This document shows positions 8,323 to 18,101 of a stretch of DNA of 64,000 nucleotides, piece after piece. The DNA is from JAGVSR01 sp963708775. Its GTDB lineage: Bacteria > Pseudomonadota > Alphaproteobacteria > Rhizobiales > Hyphomicrobiaceae. Within the stretch, counting starts at the first letter, position 1. Each line of letters begins with the position of its first letter. Both the position numbers and the translations under genes were made by a program. The DNA lies in assembly GCA_963708775.1 (NCBI GenBank), contig CAVPTI010000010.1, positions 310,001-374,000 of the forward strand, written 5' to 3'. The notes beneath the pieces were generated by a model. The model had not been told where the DNA came from and did no database searches. It saw only the letters and a program-made list of their open reading frames with translations.

Positions 8323-10380
8323 GTGATAAGGGCCAGCAGTGAAGCTGAAGCTGTAACGGTCGCGGACGGTCTCCGTTCCCCAGAACGCATCGGCGTGATC
8401 GTTGTCCATGGGGCCGGCGAAACGGAAGCCGGGTGGATCAACGACCGCTTGATACCCCGCCTCGCCGAAATGCCCGATGGCCCGGCTTTCGAGAACCATA
8501 GCGAGGTCTATGATCTCCCCGATCGGGGTCGTAACCGGCCGAACATGCGCTTCAAAGGCTTCGTTCGTCGCGGCCGTACGCAAGGGGGCGACGAACTCGC
8601 GGTCATGGAGGTGACCTGGGCCGATCTCGCCGGCCTGGGAACCGGGACGCTGGCGAACGCACTTGCCATGCTCAACCTGTTCTACGAAGCGCCCCAAGTG
8701 CTGGGAGAATGCTTTTTCGACAAGACCCGCAATGTCTTCGCCGGTGTGATCGCGAACCTCACCCGCATCGCAAACTGGATTTTACGCTGGCCCATCACCG
8801 GGCTCAACATCGTCGCTCTCGTGTGCGCCTTGGCCCTTCTGCTCCGCCAGAAAATGCTGGAGACCCCGGACCTCCAGCCACTGTTTCTCTTCGAGTTGCC
8901 GCACGTCATGATCGCGCTGCTCCTTCTGCTCGGCGTATCAGCACTGGTGTTCGCGCGTTGGCGCGTCTATCGCGATATCGCGCTCACCGACATCGGTATG
9001 TCCACAATGATGTTCGCGGTACTGTCCGCAGCGGCCATCTTCACGGCTTTGAACGTCTTGCCAGAAGACGCGCTCACCAATCCGGCGGTCTATCTGATGG
9101 CCGCAGGACTTATCATTTTCGGGTTCTGGGCGGTCTGGAACTACGCAATGCTGTTCGCGATCCTGGCACTCGGCGCGCTTGCCATCCAGCAGTGGCTCGA
9201 ACGCGACCGCACCGAGCGCATCCCCATCATCCGGCCCGCCGCCGCCGTTAGTTTGAGCGTTGCCCAGGGCGTCATTTACAAAATCGCAATCGCGCTTCTC
9301 TGGATCTTCATTTTCGTCACGCTCGACTTCAACGAGCGCACGGCCAGCGCCTGCCGGCAGGACACGATGCATGCCTGCACTTACCTAGCCGAAGTGCAGA
9401 AAAATCTCGTCGGCATCGTCGTCTTCAATCTCATCGTCGTGTCCGCGCTGGCCGTTACGTTCTTCTGCATCGCAATTTTGCGCTCGATGTTGCGCATTCC
9501 CGCTCGCCGCACGCGTCGTCTCGCCTCCTTCTGGATGCCCCGCATGATCGTAAACCCGGTCGCAATTTTTGTGTTGCTCACGGGCACGTTGTTCAACCTC
9601 ATCATATTCTACTGGCGCGACTACATCCCCGTTGATTTCTACAAGCAGGTCGATGTGCGCCTTCTGCCGTGGCAGGACGTGGTCAAGATCATCGTTGGCG
9701 GCGGCTCGGCCCTGTCGCTGGCATTCTATGCCTTCCGCGCCCTCCAACATGCCGCCCGGGGTATCCTCCAGATCGGCCGCGATGTTGTCGATCACCAGTT
9801 TACGCCCCGCTTTGCGCTCTCGCGGATGCTGCTACCGAAGCCCACACACAAGGATGAGGCGCACCCTCGTCGGGCCCGGATCGAAGCCCGTCTCGACGTG
9901 GTCATGAAAGAGATTGTCGATCGCGAACACTTCGACCGCCTGGTCTTCGTCGCCCACAGCCAAGGCAGCGTCATTCTGCACGACTATCTGAGCGCCAATC
10001 GCGATCAACCCTCCATCCGCCGCGCCCGCCGCGTCGATATTCTGACGCTCGGCTCACCCTTGTCCCACCTGTACCAGTATTATTTCGCGCGCTATGAGGC
10101 GAGGAGCGCCGGCCCCGAAGCTCTCAATACGCGGCTCATGTCGTGGACGAACATGTGGCGCGTCGACGATCCGATCGGCAATCGCATCGAAATGTTCGGC
10201 GGCGGTTTCGTGCGAAACGTGCCGCTGCGCCCCGGTGGACATGTCAACTATTGGAAAGATACCGAAGTCATCGGCGCCATGATCGACCTGATCGCAGCGC
10301 GGCCAATCGCCGTTCCGCCAGTTGCAGCGGCGGCAGTCGATGAAGCGCCTAACGCCAACGTCGCGATGGCGGCTACCTAG
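8323..10380 (+). CDS. alpha/beta-hydrolase with inserted multi-pass membrane domain
   Basis: A 685-residue protein starting at GTG. Residues 23-32 (IGVIVVHGAG) look like the first strand and oxyanion-hole HG of an alpha/beta-hydrolase. From about 143 to 480 there are eight or more hydrophobic segments. After that a soluble part contains VAHSQGS, with the nucleophile Ser546 in a lipase/esterase elbow, then Asp615/616 and His640 (GGHVNYW) in the order expected for a Ser-Asp-His triad. The hydrolase core therefore appears interrupted by a membrane domain. The likely activity is an esterase or lipase at the inner membrane, and the substrate is unknown. It converges on the MoaD-like gene, whose stop overlaps by two bases. 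Confidence 0.75.
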   Translation: MIRASSEAEAVTVADGLRSPERIGVIVVHGAGETEAGWINDRLIPRLAEMPDGPAFENHSEVYDLPDRGRNRPNMRFKGFVRRGRTQGGDELAVMEVTWADLAGLGTGTLANALAMLNLFYEAPQVLGECFFDKTRNVFAGVIANLTRIANWILRWPITGLNIVALVCALALLLRQKMLETPDLQPLFLFELPHVMIALLLLLGVSALVFARWRVYRDIALTDIGMSTMMFAVLSAAAIFTALNVLPEDALTNPAVYLMAAGLIIFGFWAVWNYAMLFAILALGALAIQQWLERDRTERIPIIRPAAAVSLSVAQGVIYKIAIALLWIFIFVTLDFNERTASACRQDTMHACTYLAEVQKNLVGIVVFNLIVVSALAVTFFCIAILRSMLRIPARRTRRLASFWMPRMIVNPVAIFVLLTGTLFNLIIFYWRDYIPVDFYKQVDVRLLPWQDVVKIIVGGGSALSLAFYAFRALQHAARGILQIGRDVVDHQFTPRFALSRMLLPKPTHKDEAHPRRARIEARLDVVMKEIVDREHFDRLVFVAHSQGSVILHDYLSANRDQPSIRRARRVDILTLGSPLSHLYQYYFARYEARSAGPEALNTRLMSWTNMWRVDDPIGNRIEMFGGGFVRNVPLRPGGHVNYWKDTEVIGAMIDLIAARPIAVPPVAAAAVDEAPNANVAMAAT

Positions 10381-10704
10381 ACGGCGGCGCTTCGCATTCC
10401 GGGAATAGCCGGCGCCGGACCGGAGAACGTGATGACATCACCGTCGCTGATGGACGCGCCGAGATCGAGATTGCCGCCCGTATAGGTTCCCGGGTTCAAG
10501 TCGCGCCCGTTGCAAAGCACGCGCGCGATCTCATCCACGGGGAGACCATACCGCGCGATGAGATCGCCTATCGTCGTCTCAGGGGCCACTTCAATTCTCT
10601 CCGCGAAGCGTGGGCTTTCGCTGAACTTCGTCAGGCTCGAAATAAAGCGGACTTCGATGGCGATCGTCTCGGCAGTGGCAGTAGAGCGAAGGTGCGGCTG
10701 GCAT
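10377..10704 (-). CDS. MoaD/ThiS-like beta-grasp protein (frame restored)
   Basis: The sequence AIEVRFISSLTKF, then VAPETTIGDLIARYGLP, then VLCNGRDLNPG and SISDGDVITF follows the beta-grasp layout of MoaD/ThiS sulfur carriers. The uninterrupted frame reaches back past the first strand but has no ATG, GTG or TTG there. Skipping one base near 10683 joins it to an ATG at 10702-10704 and gives a 108-residue protein. The C-terminus is GPAPAIPGMRSAAV, not the Gly-Gly needed for thiocarboxylate chemistry, so it may not be a sulfur carrier. The reading break resembles the other single-base insertions in this window. Confidence 0.5.
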
Positions 10705-10780
10705 GTGAGGTCTCGCGGAAAAAATCGACCGGCAGGAGATCACCCAATTCGCCACTCCGCACAATTCCTCGAAAGTCGAA

Positions 10781-10806
10781 CGGGCGCCGGATTTCTCCGG
10801 CGCCCG
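10781..10806 (-). terminator. hairpin terminator after fhs
   Basis: A perfect 10-base inverted repeat (CGGGCGCCGG / CCGGCGCCCG) with a 6-base loop lies 33 bases past the fhs stop. There is no long T-run on the fhs side, so it may be Rho-assisted. Confidence 0.6.
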
Positions 10807-10838
10807 CTACACGTCTAGTCTGCGATGTTGACTCGCCT

Positions 10839-12515
10839 TTAGAACAAACCTTCGATCTGACCTTGGTCGTTGAGGCGGATCGTGTCGGCCGACGGAACTT
10901 TCGGCAACCCCGGCATCGTCATGATGTCGCCCGTTACGACCACGATGAACTCTGCACCTGCCGAGAGACGCAGTTCGCGTACCGGCACCACATGCCCCGT
11001 CGGCGCACCGCGCTTGTTGGGATCGGTCGAGAATGAATACTGCGTCTTCGCCATGCAGACCGGCAGGTGACCGAAGCCCATCGCTTCCAGTTCCTTGAAA
11101 CGCGTCTCCACCGACGAGTCGCACGAAATGTCGGCCGCCCGGTAGATCTCGGTCGCGATCGTCTTGACCTTGTCGCGCAACGGCATCTCTTCCGGATAAA
11201 GGGTCTTGAAGTTCGACTGGCCGGTTTCGCAAACGCCGACAACATGCTGCGCCAACGCTTCCGTGCCCTTGCCGCCGTCCGCCCAGTGCGTGCACAAGAA
11301 CGCCTTGGTCCCCATGCTCTCGGCCGCCTTCATCACTTCCTGGATCTCGGCTTCTGTGTCGGTGATGAACCGGTTGACCGCAACCACCGCCGGAACGCCA
11401 AATTTGGCGATGTTCTCGATATGCCGCTTCAGGTTCTCGCAGCCCTTGGCGACGGCCGCGACGTTCTCGCCCTTCAGGTCTTCCTTCTTGACGCCGCCAT
11501 GCATCTTGAGAGCGCGCACGGTTGCGACGATCACGGCTGCTGACGGAGCGAGACCGGCTTTGCGGCACTTGATGTCGAAGAACTTTTCAGCCCCCAGGTC
11601 TGCGCCGAAACCGGCTTCGGTGACGACATAGTCGGCAAGCTTGAGAGCCGTCTTGGTCGCGAGCACCGAGTTACAGCCGTGCGCGATGTTGGCGAACGGA
11701 CCGCCGTGGATGAAGACCGGGTTGTTCTCCAGCGTCTGCACGAGGTTCGGCATCAGCGCGTCTTTGAGCAGCACCGTCATCGCGCCGTCCGCCTTCACGT
11801 CGCGCGCGCGGATCGGCTTCTTGTCGCGCGTGTAGGCGACGATAATGTTGCCGAGCCGCTTCTCCAGATCCTTGAGATCGCCCGCAAGGCAAAGGATCGC
11901 CATCACTTCGGAAGCGACCGTGATGTCGAAGCCGTCTTCACGCGGGAAGCCGTTAGAGACGCCCCCCAGCGAATTGACGATCGAGCGCAGCGCGCGGTCG
12001 TTCATGTCGAGCACGCGGCGCCATTCCACGCGGCGGCTGTCGATCCCTAAGCTGTTGCCCCAGTAGATGTGGTTGTCGATCAGGGCAGAGAGGAGGTTGT
12101 GCGCCGAGGTAATCGCGTGGAAGTCACCTGTGAAATGGAGGTTGATGTCCTCCATGGGCACGACCTGCGCGTAGCCGCCGCCGGCCGCGCCGCCCTTCAC
12201 GCCGAAGCACGGACCGAGCGACGGTTCGCGCAGCGCCATGATCGCCTTCTTGCCGATCCGGTTGAGACCGTCGCCGAGACCCACCGTCGTGGTCGTCTTG
12301 CCTTCGCCCGCGGGCGTCGGGTTGATGGCCGTCACGAGGATCAGCTTGCCGTCCGGACGCCCCTTCAGGCTGTCGATGAAGTCCGCCGTCACCTTGGCTT
12401 TGGTGGGTCCGTACTGCAGGAGCGCGTCGGCCGGAATTCCCACCTTGTGGGCCACCTCCGCGATCGGCTTCATGCTGGCTTCGCGGGCGATCTCGATATC
12501 GGTCTTCACGGTCAC
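10839..12515 (-). CDS. fhs: formate--tetrahydrofolate ligase
   Basis: Catalyses ATP-dependent formylation of tetrahydrofolate by formate, feeding C1 units into folate metabolism or the serine cycle. The 558-residue protein matches the family in length, with the phosphate-binding loop TPAGEGKTTTTVGLGDGL at about 67-84, EPSLGPCFGVKGGAAGGGYAQV downstream, the FTGDFHAI segment and NPVFIHGGPFANIAHGCNS. Some methylotrophs rely on this enzyme, which fits a C1-using relative of Hyphomicrobium, but it is also found in many non-methylotrophs. It stands alone on its strand between a MoaD-like gene and the hlyD terminator. Confidence 0.97.
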   Translation of the reverse strand: MTVKTDIEIAREASMKPIAEVAHKVGIPADALLQYGPTKAKVTADFIDSLKGRPDGKLILVTAINPTPAGEGKTTTTVGLGDGLNRIGKKAIMALREPSLGPCFGVKGGAAGGGYAQVVPMEDINLHFTGDFHAITSAHNLLSALIDNHIYWGNSLGIDSRRVEWRRVLDMNDRALRSIVNSLGGVSNGFPREDGFDITVASEVMAILCLAGDLKDLEKRLGNIIVAYTRDKKPIRARDVKADGAMTVLLKDALMPNLVQTLENNPVFIHGGPFANIAHGCNSVLATKTALKLADYVVTEAGFGADLGAEKFFDIKCRKAGLAPSAAVIVATVRALKMHGGVKKEDLKGENVAAVAKGCENLKRHIENIAKFGVPAVVAVNRFITDTEAEIQEVMKAAESMGTKAFLCTHWADGGKGTEALAQHVVGVCETGQSNFKTLYPEEMPLRDKVKTIATEIYRAADISCDSSVETRFKELEAMGFGHLPVCMAKTQYSFSTDPNKRGAPTGHVVPVRELRLSAGAEFIVVVTGDIMTMPGLPKVPSADTIRLNDQGQIEGLF

Positions 12516-12701
12516 GGCGTGTCCCTCGGATGGAGTTTCTTATGCGTGGGTGATTAGTTAACCGCGCGCGGCGGGCGGACGCCAGCAGCAGGAAAAAGGG
12601 TCGACGGTTGGCGGCGAATATGTCGACTAAAGTCGCAATCGCCAAGCTTGATGTTGATCTCGCCGCAGGTGTTTCGGTGCGGCTTTGGTTCGCACATGCG
12701 A

Positions 12702-12729
12702 AGGCCCGCCGCAGGGCTGCGGCGGGCCT
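12702..12729 (-). terminator. strong hairpin downstream of hlyD
   Basis: A perfect 12-base inverted repeat (AGGCCCGCCGCA / TGCGGCGGGCCT) with a 4-base loop, 25 bases after the hlyD stop. It most likely ends the type I secretion transcript. No clear U-tract follows. Confidence 0.65.
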
Positions 12730-12754
12730 GTCAGTATCGGACGGGGCCACGGTC

Positions 12755-14072
12755 TCAGCGCTCTCGGAACGCCCGATTGATTTGATCTGCCATGGGTTTC
12801 ACGAGATAGGACAGCGCCGTCCGCTCCTCGGTGGTGATGTGCACTTCGACCGGAATGCCGGGTTGAAGCTTATTGGCCCCGAGCTTCGCCCTCTCCTCGT
12901 CCGAGATGGAAATGCGGGCCGTGAAGAAAATCTCTCCCGAAATCGGGTCGCGGTTCAGGTCCGGAGACAAGCTCACAACCTCACCCGTGATCTGGGGCGT
13001 CGTTTGCTGGCTGAAGGCACTGAACCGCAGCCGTGCCTGCATGCCTTTCCGCACCTGATCGATGTCGCTCGGCGAAATCTTTGCCTCCACGAGGAGCCGG
13101 TCATCTTGCGGCACGATGAGCATGATCTGCTCGCCCGGATTGATCACGCCGCCGACGGTAAAGACGGCCAGCTGATGCACCAAGCCATCCTGAGGGGCCC
13201 GGATATCTACGCGCCGCAGCTGATCAGCGGCTGCGATTTGGCGCTCCACGAGTTCAGCGATTTTCGTCTGAGCTTCGCGCAAATCGTTGACAACCTGCGT
13301 TCGCATTTCCTGGTCGAGACGGGCCATCTGCAAGGATACTTCCGTCCGGCGCCCCTTCGTCTGCGCAAGCGCGGCTTCATACTGGCCAAACTCACCCTCG
13401 AGCCGGGCCTTCTCGCGCTTCAGCGCGGCCAATTTCGTCGTCGTAACCAGCTGCTTGGCTTCGAGATCAGAAAGCCCCGTGAGCTCATCGGCAATCAGCT
13501 TGATCTCACGCGTCTTTGCCTGAATTTGTGCAGCAATGCCGTCAGCCTCCTGCGCCAACTGCACAGTTCGTTCCTTGAGCTGCGACAGCTGCCCAGCTTT
13601 CGAGTTCGCGCCGCGATGCGAACAGGCTTTGCTCGCCGCTGATAATCTCGGCGACGTCGGGCTCCAGCGACCTGCTTGCGAGAATAGCCGGAACAGTGAT
13701 CACCTCGATGCCGTCTCGCTCGGCCTTCAGGCGGGCTTCACGCATCGTGAGCTGGTCGAGCTGCTTGGAAATCATCTGCTCGTTGGTACGCGTCAGTGTT
13801 TCATCAAGCCGGATCAGCAAATCTCCGGCCTTCACCCTGTCGCCGTTCTTGACGTGGATCTCGCCGACAATACCGCCGGTGGGATGCTGAACTTTCTTGA
13901 CATTGGTTTCCACCACCACGACGCCTGAGCCGATAACGGCACCGACAATACTCGTGGTGGTCGCCCAGACCCCAAGGCCGCCGACAAGAATGAAAACGAC
14001 GGCCAAACCGGAAACAAGGTAGGCCTTCACATTCGCTTCAACTTCAGTCTTCTTGCGCGGAGTGCTGGTCAT
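12755..14072 (-). CDS. HlyD-family type I secretion periplasmic adaptor (frameshifted)
   Basis: Membrane-fusion protein linking the type I ABC exporter to an outer-membrane channel. The N-terminus has a cytoplasmic Lys/Arg stretch (MTSTPRKK) and one membrane segment (about 19-40). A lipoyl-like half-motif (GEIHVKNGDRVKAGDLLIRLD), a long coiled coil and a C-terminal beta-barrel part follow (DGLVHQLAVFTVGGVINPGE). The frame breaks once, near 13590-13612; removing a single base in GCTGGGC joins ASRRELES to GQLSQLKERT and restores a 438-residue protein of normal length. The start ATG overlaps the ABC gene stop as ATGA in the restored frame. Confidence 0.82.
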
Positions 14073-16091
14073 TGCATGCCTCCTGTATCGCGATCCGCCA
14101 TCACTTTGGCCGGCGAGCCCACATACGGCGGATGGTCCGCGATCAATCGACGTGCCGGCCGCCGAAGCTGCTGGCTTTCCAATTGGCCTCAGCGACGCCG
14201 TAGGCCGTGACGAACTTACGACTCGGGTTTTCCGTACTTCAGCGTCGGATGCCAACTGCGGCGAGCCGCCTGAAACCCCGCCCGAAACAATGTCCAAGAC
14301 GGGCTGCGCGCGGTGGTTCGATCCACTGGCCGCCACGGGCTCGGGTGCGGTGGGCTGAGCGGGGACTTGCTGCGGGCGACTGAGCACGTCTTTCAGAATT
14401 TCTGCCTTCGGCCCGAAGCCCGCGACCTGGCCGCGCGTCATCGCCATCACCTTGTCGACGGCTGCAAGCGCCGATGGCCGATGCGCGATGACGATGGCGA
14501 TGCCGCCGCGTGCTCGCACCGATCGTATGGCGCCCGTGAGTGCATTGTCCCCGGCTGTGTCCAGGTTCGAGTTGGGTTCATCGAGCACAACCAGGAAGGG
14601 ATCACCATAGAGGGCCCGCGCTAACGCGATGCGTTGCCGCTGGCCGGCCGATAATCCAACGCCACCCTCGCCGATCTTTGTCTGATAGCCATCCGGGCAG
14701 GTTCACGATCATGTCGTGCACGCCGGCTGCCTCCGCCGCATTCACGATCAGCTCACTCGTAGCATCGGGATCAAACCGCGATATGTTCTCGGAGACCGTC
14801 CCCGCGAACAAAGCGATTTCCTGAGGAAGGTACCCGATATGCCGGCCCGAGCGCTTCCGGCGACCATTGATCGAGCGCTGCGCCGTCAAGGCGAACACTG
14901 CCGCTCGGCGAGGTTGGTTGCCAGATACCCGTCAGAGCGCGCGCCAGCGTGGACTTGCCCGAAGCACTGGGGCCGATGATGCCCAGTCCCTCGCCAGCCT
15001 CGAGCGAAAAATTGATCCCATGAATAACCGGATGACGCTCGCCGGGCGGCCGCGATGGCGAGGTTCCTGACGCTGAGCGTTGCGGACGGCTTCGGCAATG
15101 CCACGAATTCAGGCTCATCGCCGCCGATGTTCATCATCGCGAACATTTTCGTGAGGCGATCATAGCTTTGTCGCGCCGCGACGAAACCTCGCCAATGCGC
15201 GATGGCTGTCTCGATCGGGGCCAGTGCGCGTGCCATGATGATCGAGGAAGCGACGATCGTTCCGGCCGAAACTTCGCCTTGAATGACGAGCCAGGCGCCA
15301 AGGCCCAGAATGCCGGATTGCAGAAAAAGTCGCATGACCTTCGAGATGCTTCCGATCCCGGTAGCGGCATCATTCGCGATCATCTGATCGGTCACATGAC
15401 GAGCCGTCAAACTTTCCCAGCGAGCCAGCATGCGATCGCCGAGCCCGAGCGCTTGAATGACTTCCGCGTTGCGGCGCGTTTCTTCGCCGAAAGCAAACCG
15501 TTCAGATGCGCTGCTGACCGCCGAAAGGGTAGGCGCGCGCGTCTGATGTTCGGTCAACAGGGTCAGCGTGACGAGGATGACGGCGCCAAACAGCGCAAAG
15601 ACCCCGAGCACCGGATGCAGCAGAAAAACGATGAAAAGATAGATCGGCACCCAAGGCAGGTCGAACAACGCGGTCGGCCCCATGCCGCTACAGAAGCCGC
15701 GAATTGTATCGAGGTCGCGGATCGGCTGCAGGCCGTCGCCCGCCTTACGAAACTTGAGAGGCATGAGCCGAATGGCCCGGAACACGCTGGCGCGAACATC
15801 GTTGTCCACCCGTACACCGACACGGCCCATGACGCGAACGCGTATGAAATCCAGGAAGCCATTGGCGATATAGAGCAGCGCCATGAGAACGGTGAGACCG
15901 ATCAACGTGGGCACGCTGTTGGAGGGCAGGACCCGATCGTACACCTGCAGCATGTAGAAGGAGCCGGTCAGCGCCAGCAGATTGATAACGCCGGAGAACA
16001 GCCCAACTGCAATGAAGAGGTCTTTGGACCTGGCAAGCGTGCGCCGGATCGGATTGGCGGAAACTGTTGGGGCGGACGAGAGCGGACTCAT
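14069..16091 (-). CDS. type I secretion ABC permease/ATPase, PrtD type (four frame breaks)
   Basis: Inner-membrane ATPase exporter of a type I secretion system. Residues 1-310 are an intact transmembrane domain (MLQVYDRVLPSNSVPTL, LFDLPWVPIYL). The nucleotide-binding domain is split among three frames but complete: GPSASGKST (Walker A), YLPQEIALF (Q-loop), LSAGQRQRIALARAL (signature), FLVVLDEPNSNLD (Walker B) and AHRPSAL (switch His). Single-base removals near 15050, 14847, 14695 and 14155-14205 restore one protein of about 672 residues with a long Pro/Ser-rich tail. The last break is inferred because the frame ending in RDTGGMQ overlaps the hlyD ATG. All motifs survive, so sequencing error is more likely than decay. 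Confidence 0.75.
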
Positions 16092-16266
16092 GACGGCACA
16101 AACGCTCCAGATCGCGCCGAGCCGGTCAGCAGCGAAGAGCCTGCTGACGTCGTCGGCGCTTGGTTACTGGAACATTCGTGACACAGATATCTTCATAGAT
16201 AGCTAACTCTGAACGAGAAATGCCTATACGAATGAGTCACTTGTCAAAACGAGCATTTACATTTCA

Positions 16267-16800
16267 TCAAGCTGCCGGCGTCGCTGGCTTGAACTCCAGC
16301 CGACCCACGAAAGGCTTGCCGTCCTTATCGCGGGCTCTCAGCTTCGCGGGCTGTTTCGTAAACACATTCTTAGAGAGTTGTTCGAACAACTGCCCAACAA
16401 CCTTGTTGTCCCCAAACGCAGCCACGATCCAAGGGATGTCTCCGGATCGCCACTCACCGGGTTCAAGTTTCATCGGCTGACCGGCTTCGGCTATCAGGCG
16501 CTTGTCCACCTCGGTGGAGACCATGGCCCAGAGCACGACCCCCAAAGGGGCGACGACACCGGTCTCCTGCGATTGAGCCTCCGCCACGGCGAACTGGCCC
16601 GTCTGCATCGCCGGCACGACCATCCATTCCAGATCGGCCAGCGTGCGATTACGCTCTGTCTCCGAGCGCATGAGCAAGGTGACGATGTCGGCGAATGAAC
16701 TTGAAACCTGTTTAGCCACCGCAGCCCGCCGGCGCAGTTCGTCTTTTGGAAGCACAGCCGTTGGCTCGGCCGTCTGCTTTGCGTCATCACCTTTTGCCAT
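16267..16800 (-). CDS. toxin-activating lysine-acyltransferase (HlyC/TACY-like)
   Basis: HlyC-type acyltransferases move a fatty acyl group from acyl carrier protein to lysines of RTX protoxins in the cytoplasm. The 177-residue protein has ADLEWMVVPAMQTGQFAVAEA, then VVLWAMVSTEVDKRL and LEPGEWRSGDIPWIVAAFGD, the core signature including the conserved Asp of SGD. Where E. coli HlyC has its catalytic His (SPLHR), this protein reads SETER by my alignment, so activity is uncertain. It lies about 175 bases upstream of the T1SS ABC gene on the same strand, and no RTX protein gene is within the window. AAGGA precedes the ATG by 9 bases. Confidence 0.8.
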   Translation of the reverse strand: MAKGDDAKQTAEPTAVLPKDELRRRAAVAKQVSSSFADIVTLLMRSETERNRTLADLEWMVVPAMQTGQFAVAEAQSQETGVVAPLGVVLWAMVSTEVDKRLIAEAGQPMKLEPGEWRSGDIPWIVAAFGDNKVVGQLFEQLSKNVFTKQPAKLRARDKDGKPFVGRLEFKPATPAA

Positions 16801-17039
16801 CGACTACGATCCTTGTGGAGTTGCTAAACATCTCAGGGCCGCTCATAACGCGGCTGCCGGTTAAGGCAAGGCTAGTCAGGTCGCGCACCACGATTTGCCA
16901 CCAAAAAATGAATTTTCACCATTACTTGCAGATTTGTATGCTGCAATGCCGCCGTGAACGCCACTTTAGCGATAACCGGCTCTCCCGTTAAGCTTTTGCT
17001 GTCTCTCCACGCGAGCACCTGAAGGATCCACGCATCGGC

Positions 17040-18080
17040 ATGTCGGACGTCATTGCATTGGCAGACTACCTCGCGCGCTGGGTCGATCGGTCCCCGGAGC
17101 GCGAAGCCGTGGCCAAAACCGTCGACGCCATCGCAGGAGCCACAATCGAAATCGATGCCTTGATCCGTAAAGGTCCCCTCGCCGGCGCAATTGGAGCGAC
17201 GACCGGAAAGCAGAGCGGGGTCGATCAACAGAAGAAGATCGACGTGCTCGCCAACGATCTGATCCTCGATGCGCTGCGCACGTGCCCCGTCTCATGCTTT
17301 GCATCCGAGGAGATGGACAACCCCCTGCGTATCCACGCCGACGGCAAGCTTGCGGTCGCGGTGGACCCGATCGATGGATCATCGAACGTCGAAGCCAACA
17401 TCACGCTCGGCACAATTTTTTCAATTCTCCCGGCCTTGGCAAGCGGCGGGGATGGGTCGAGCTTCATGCAGCCGGGTCGCAACCAGCTCGCAGCCGGCTT
17501 CGCGGTCTATGGTCCGTATACAAGCCTCGTCGTCAGTGTCGGCGCCGGCACGCAGATTTTCACGCTCGATCCCGCAACACGCACATTCATCCGCAGCTTC
17601 TACAGCGTGGCGATTCCCGCGCTTACGTCCGAGTTTGCAATCAACAGCTCGAACTATCGTCATTGGGAAGACTGCGTGCGCATCTACGTCGATGATCTGT
17701 TGCGAGGCCGCGATGGTCCTCGCGGCAAAGACTTCAATATGCGCTGGACCGCAACGCCCGTATCCGACATTTACCGAATTCTCATGCGCGGCGGGATTTT
17801 CCTTTACCCCAGCGATCTCCGCGACGGCTACACCTCTGGCCGCCTTCGCCTTGTTTATGAGGCCAATCCCCTCGCCTTCATCATTGAGCAGGCAGGCGGC
17901 GGCGCCTCGACGGGCCGCCACCGCATCCTCGATGTTGAGCCACGTACCCTGCACCAGCACACCCCGATCGTTGCCGGCTCGAAGGCCGAGGTCGATTACG
18001 TCGTGCGCCTTCACCACGAACCGCATGGACCGGGCGAGCGCTCTCCGCTTTTCGGCCGCCGCGGCCTGTTCAGAACTTGA
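17040..18080 (+). CDS. class I fructose-1,6-bisphosphatase
   Basis: Hydrolyses fructose-1,6-bisphosphate to fructose-6-phosphate in gluconeogenesis or the Calvin cycle. The 346-residue protein contains the metal-site signature DPIDGSSN at 109-116 and FASEEMD near 87-93, both diagnostic of class I FBPase. The later segment RMRGG-like (ILMRGGIFLYPSD) and the C-terminal RHRILDVEPRTLHQHTPI are also family features. It is first in a run FBPase-PRK-rpe on the plus strand, 21 bases before the PRK gene, suggesting it serves the Calvin cycle (cbbF role). Confidence 0.95.
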   Translation: MSDVIALADYLARWVDRSPEREAVAKTVDAIAGATIEIDALIRKGPLAGAIGATTGKQSGVDQQKKIDVLANDLILDALRTCPVSCFASEEMDNPLRIHADGKLAVAVDPIDGSSNVEANITLGTIFSILPALASGGDGSSFMQPGRNQLAAGFAVYGPYTSLVVSVGAGTQIFTLDPATRTFIRSFYSVAIPALTSEFAINSSNYRHWEDCVRIYVDDLLRGRDGPRGKDFNMRWTATPVSDIYRILMRGGIFLYPSDLRDGYTSGRLRLVYEANPLAFIIEQAGGGASTGRHRILDVEPRTLHQHTPIVAGSKAEVDYVVRLHHEPHGPGERSPLFGRRGLFRT

Positions 18081-18101
18081 GTTCGCAAGGAACGACGCAA
18101 G

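Noticed and set aside
12608..13642. 344-codon plus-strand frame opposite hlyD
   Set aside because: Antisense to the hlyD coding sequence and spans its terminator; no recognisable protein features.
12755..16091. Calling the type I secretion genes pseudogenes
   Set aside because: All motifs survive, each break is a single-base gain, and the same lesion hits housekeeping genes in the window; sequence error is preferred, although real decay is not excluded.
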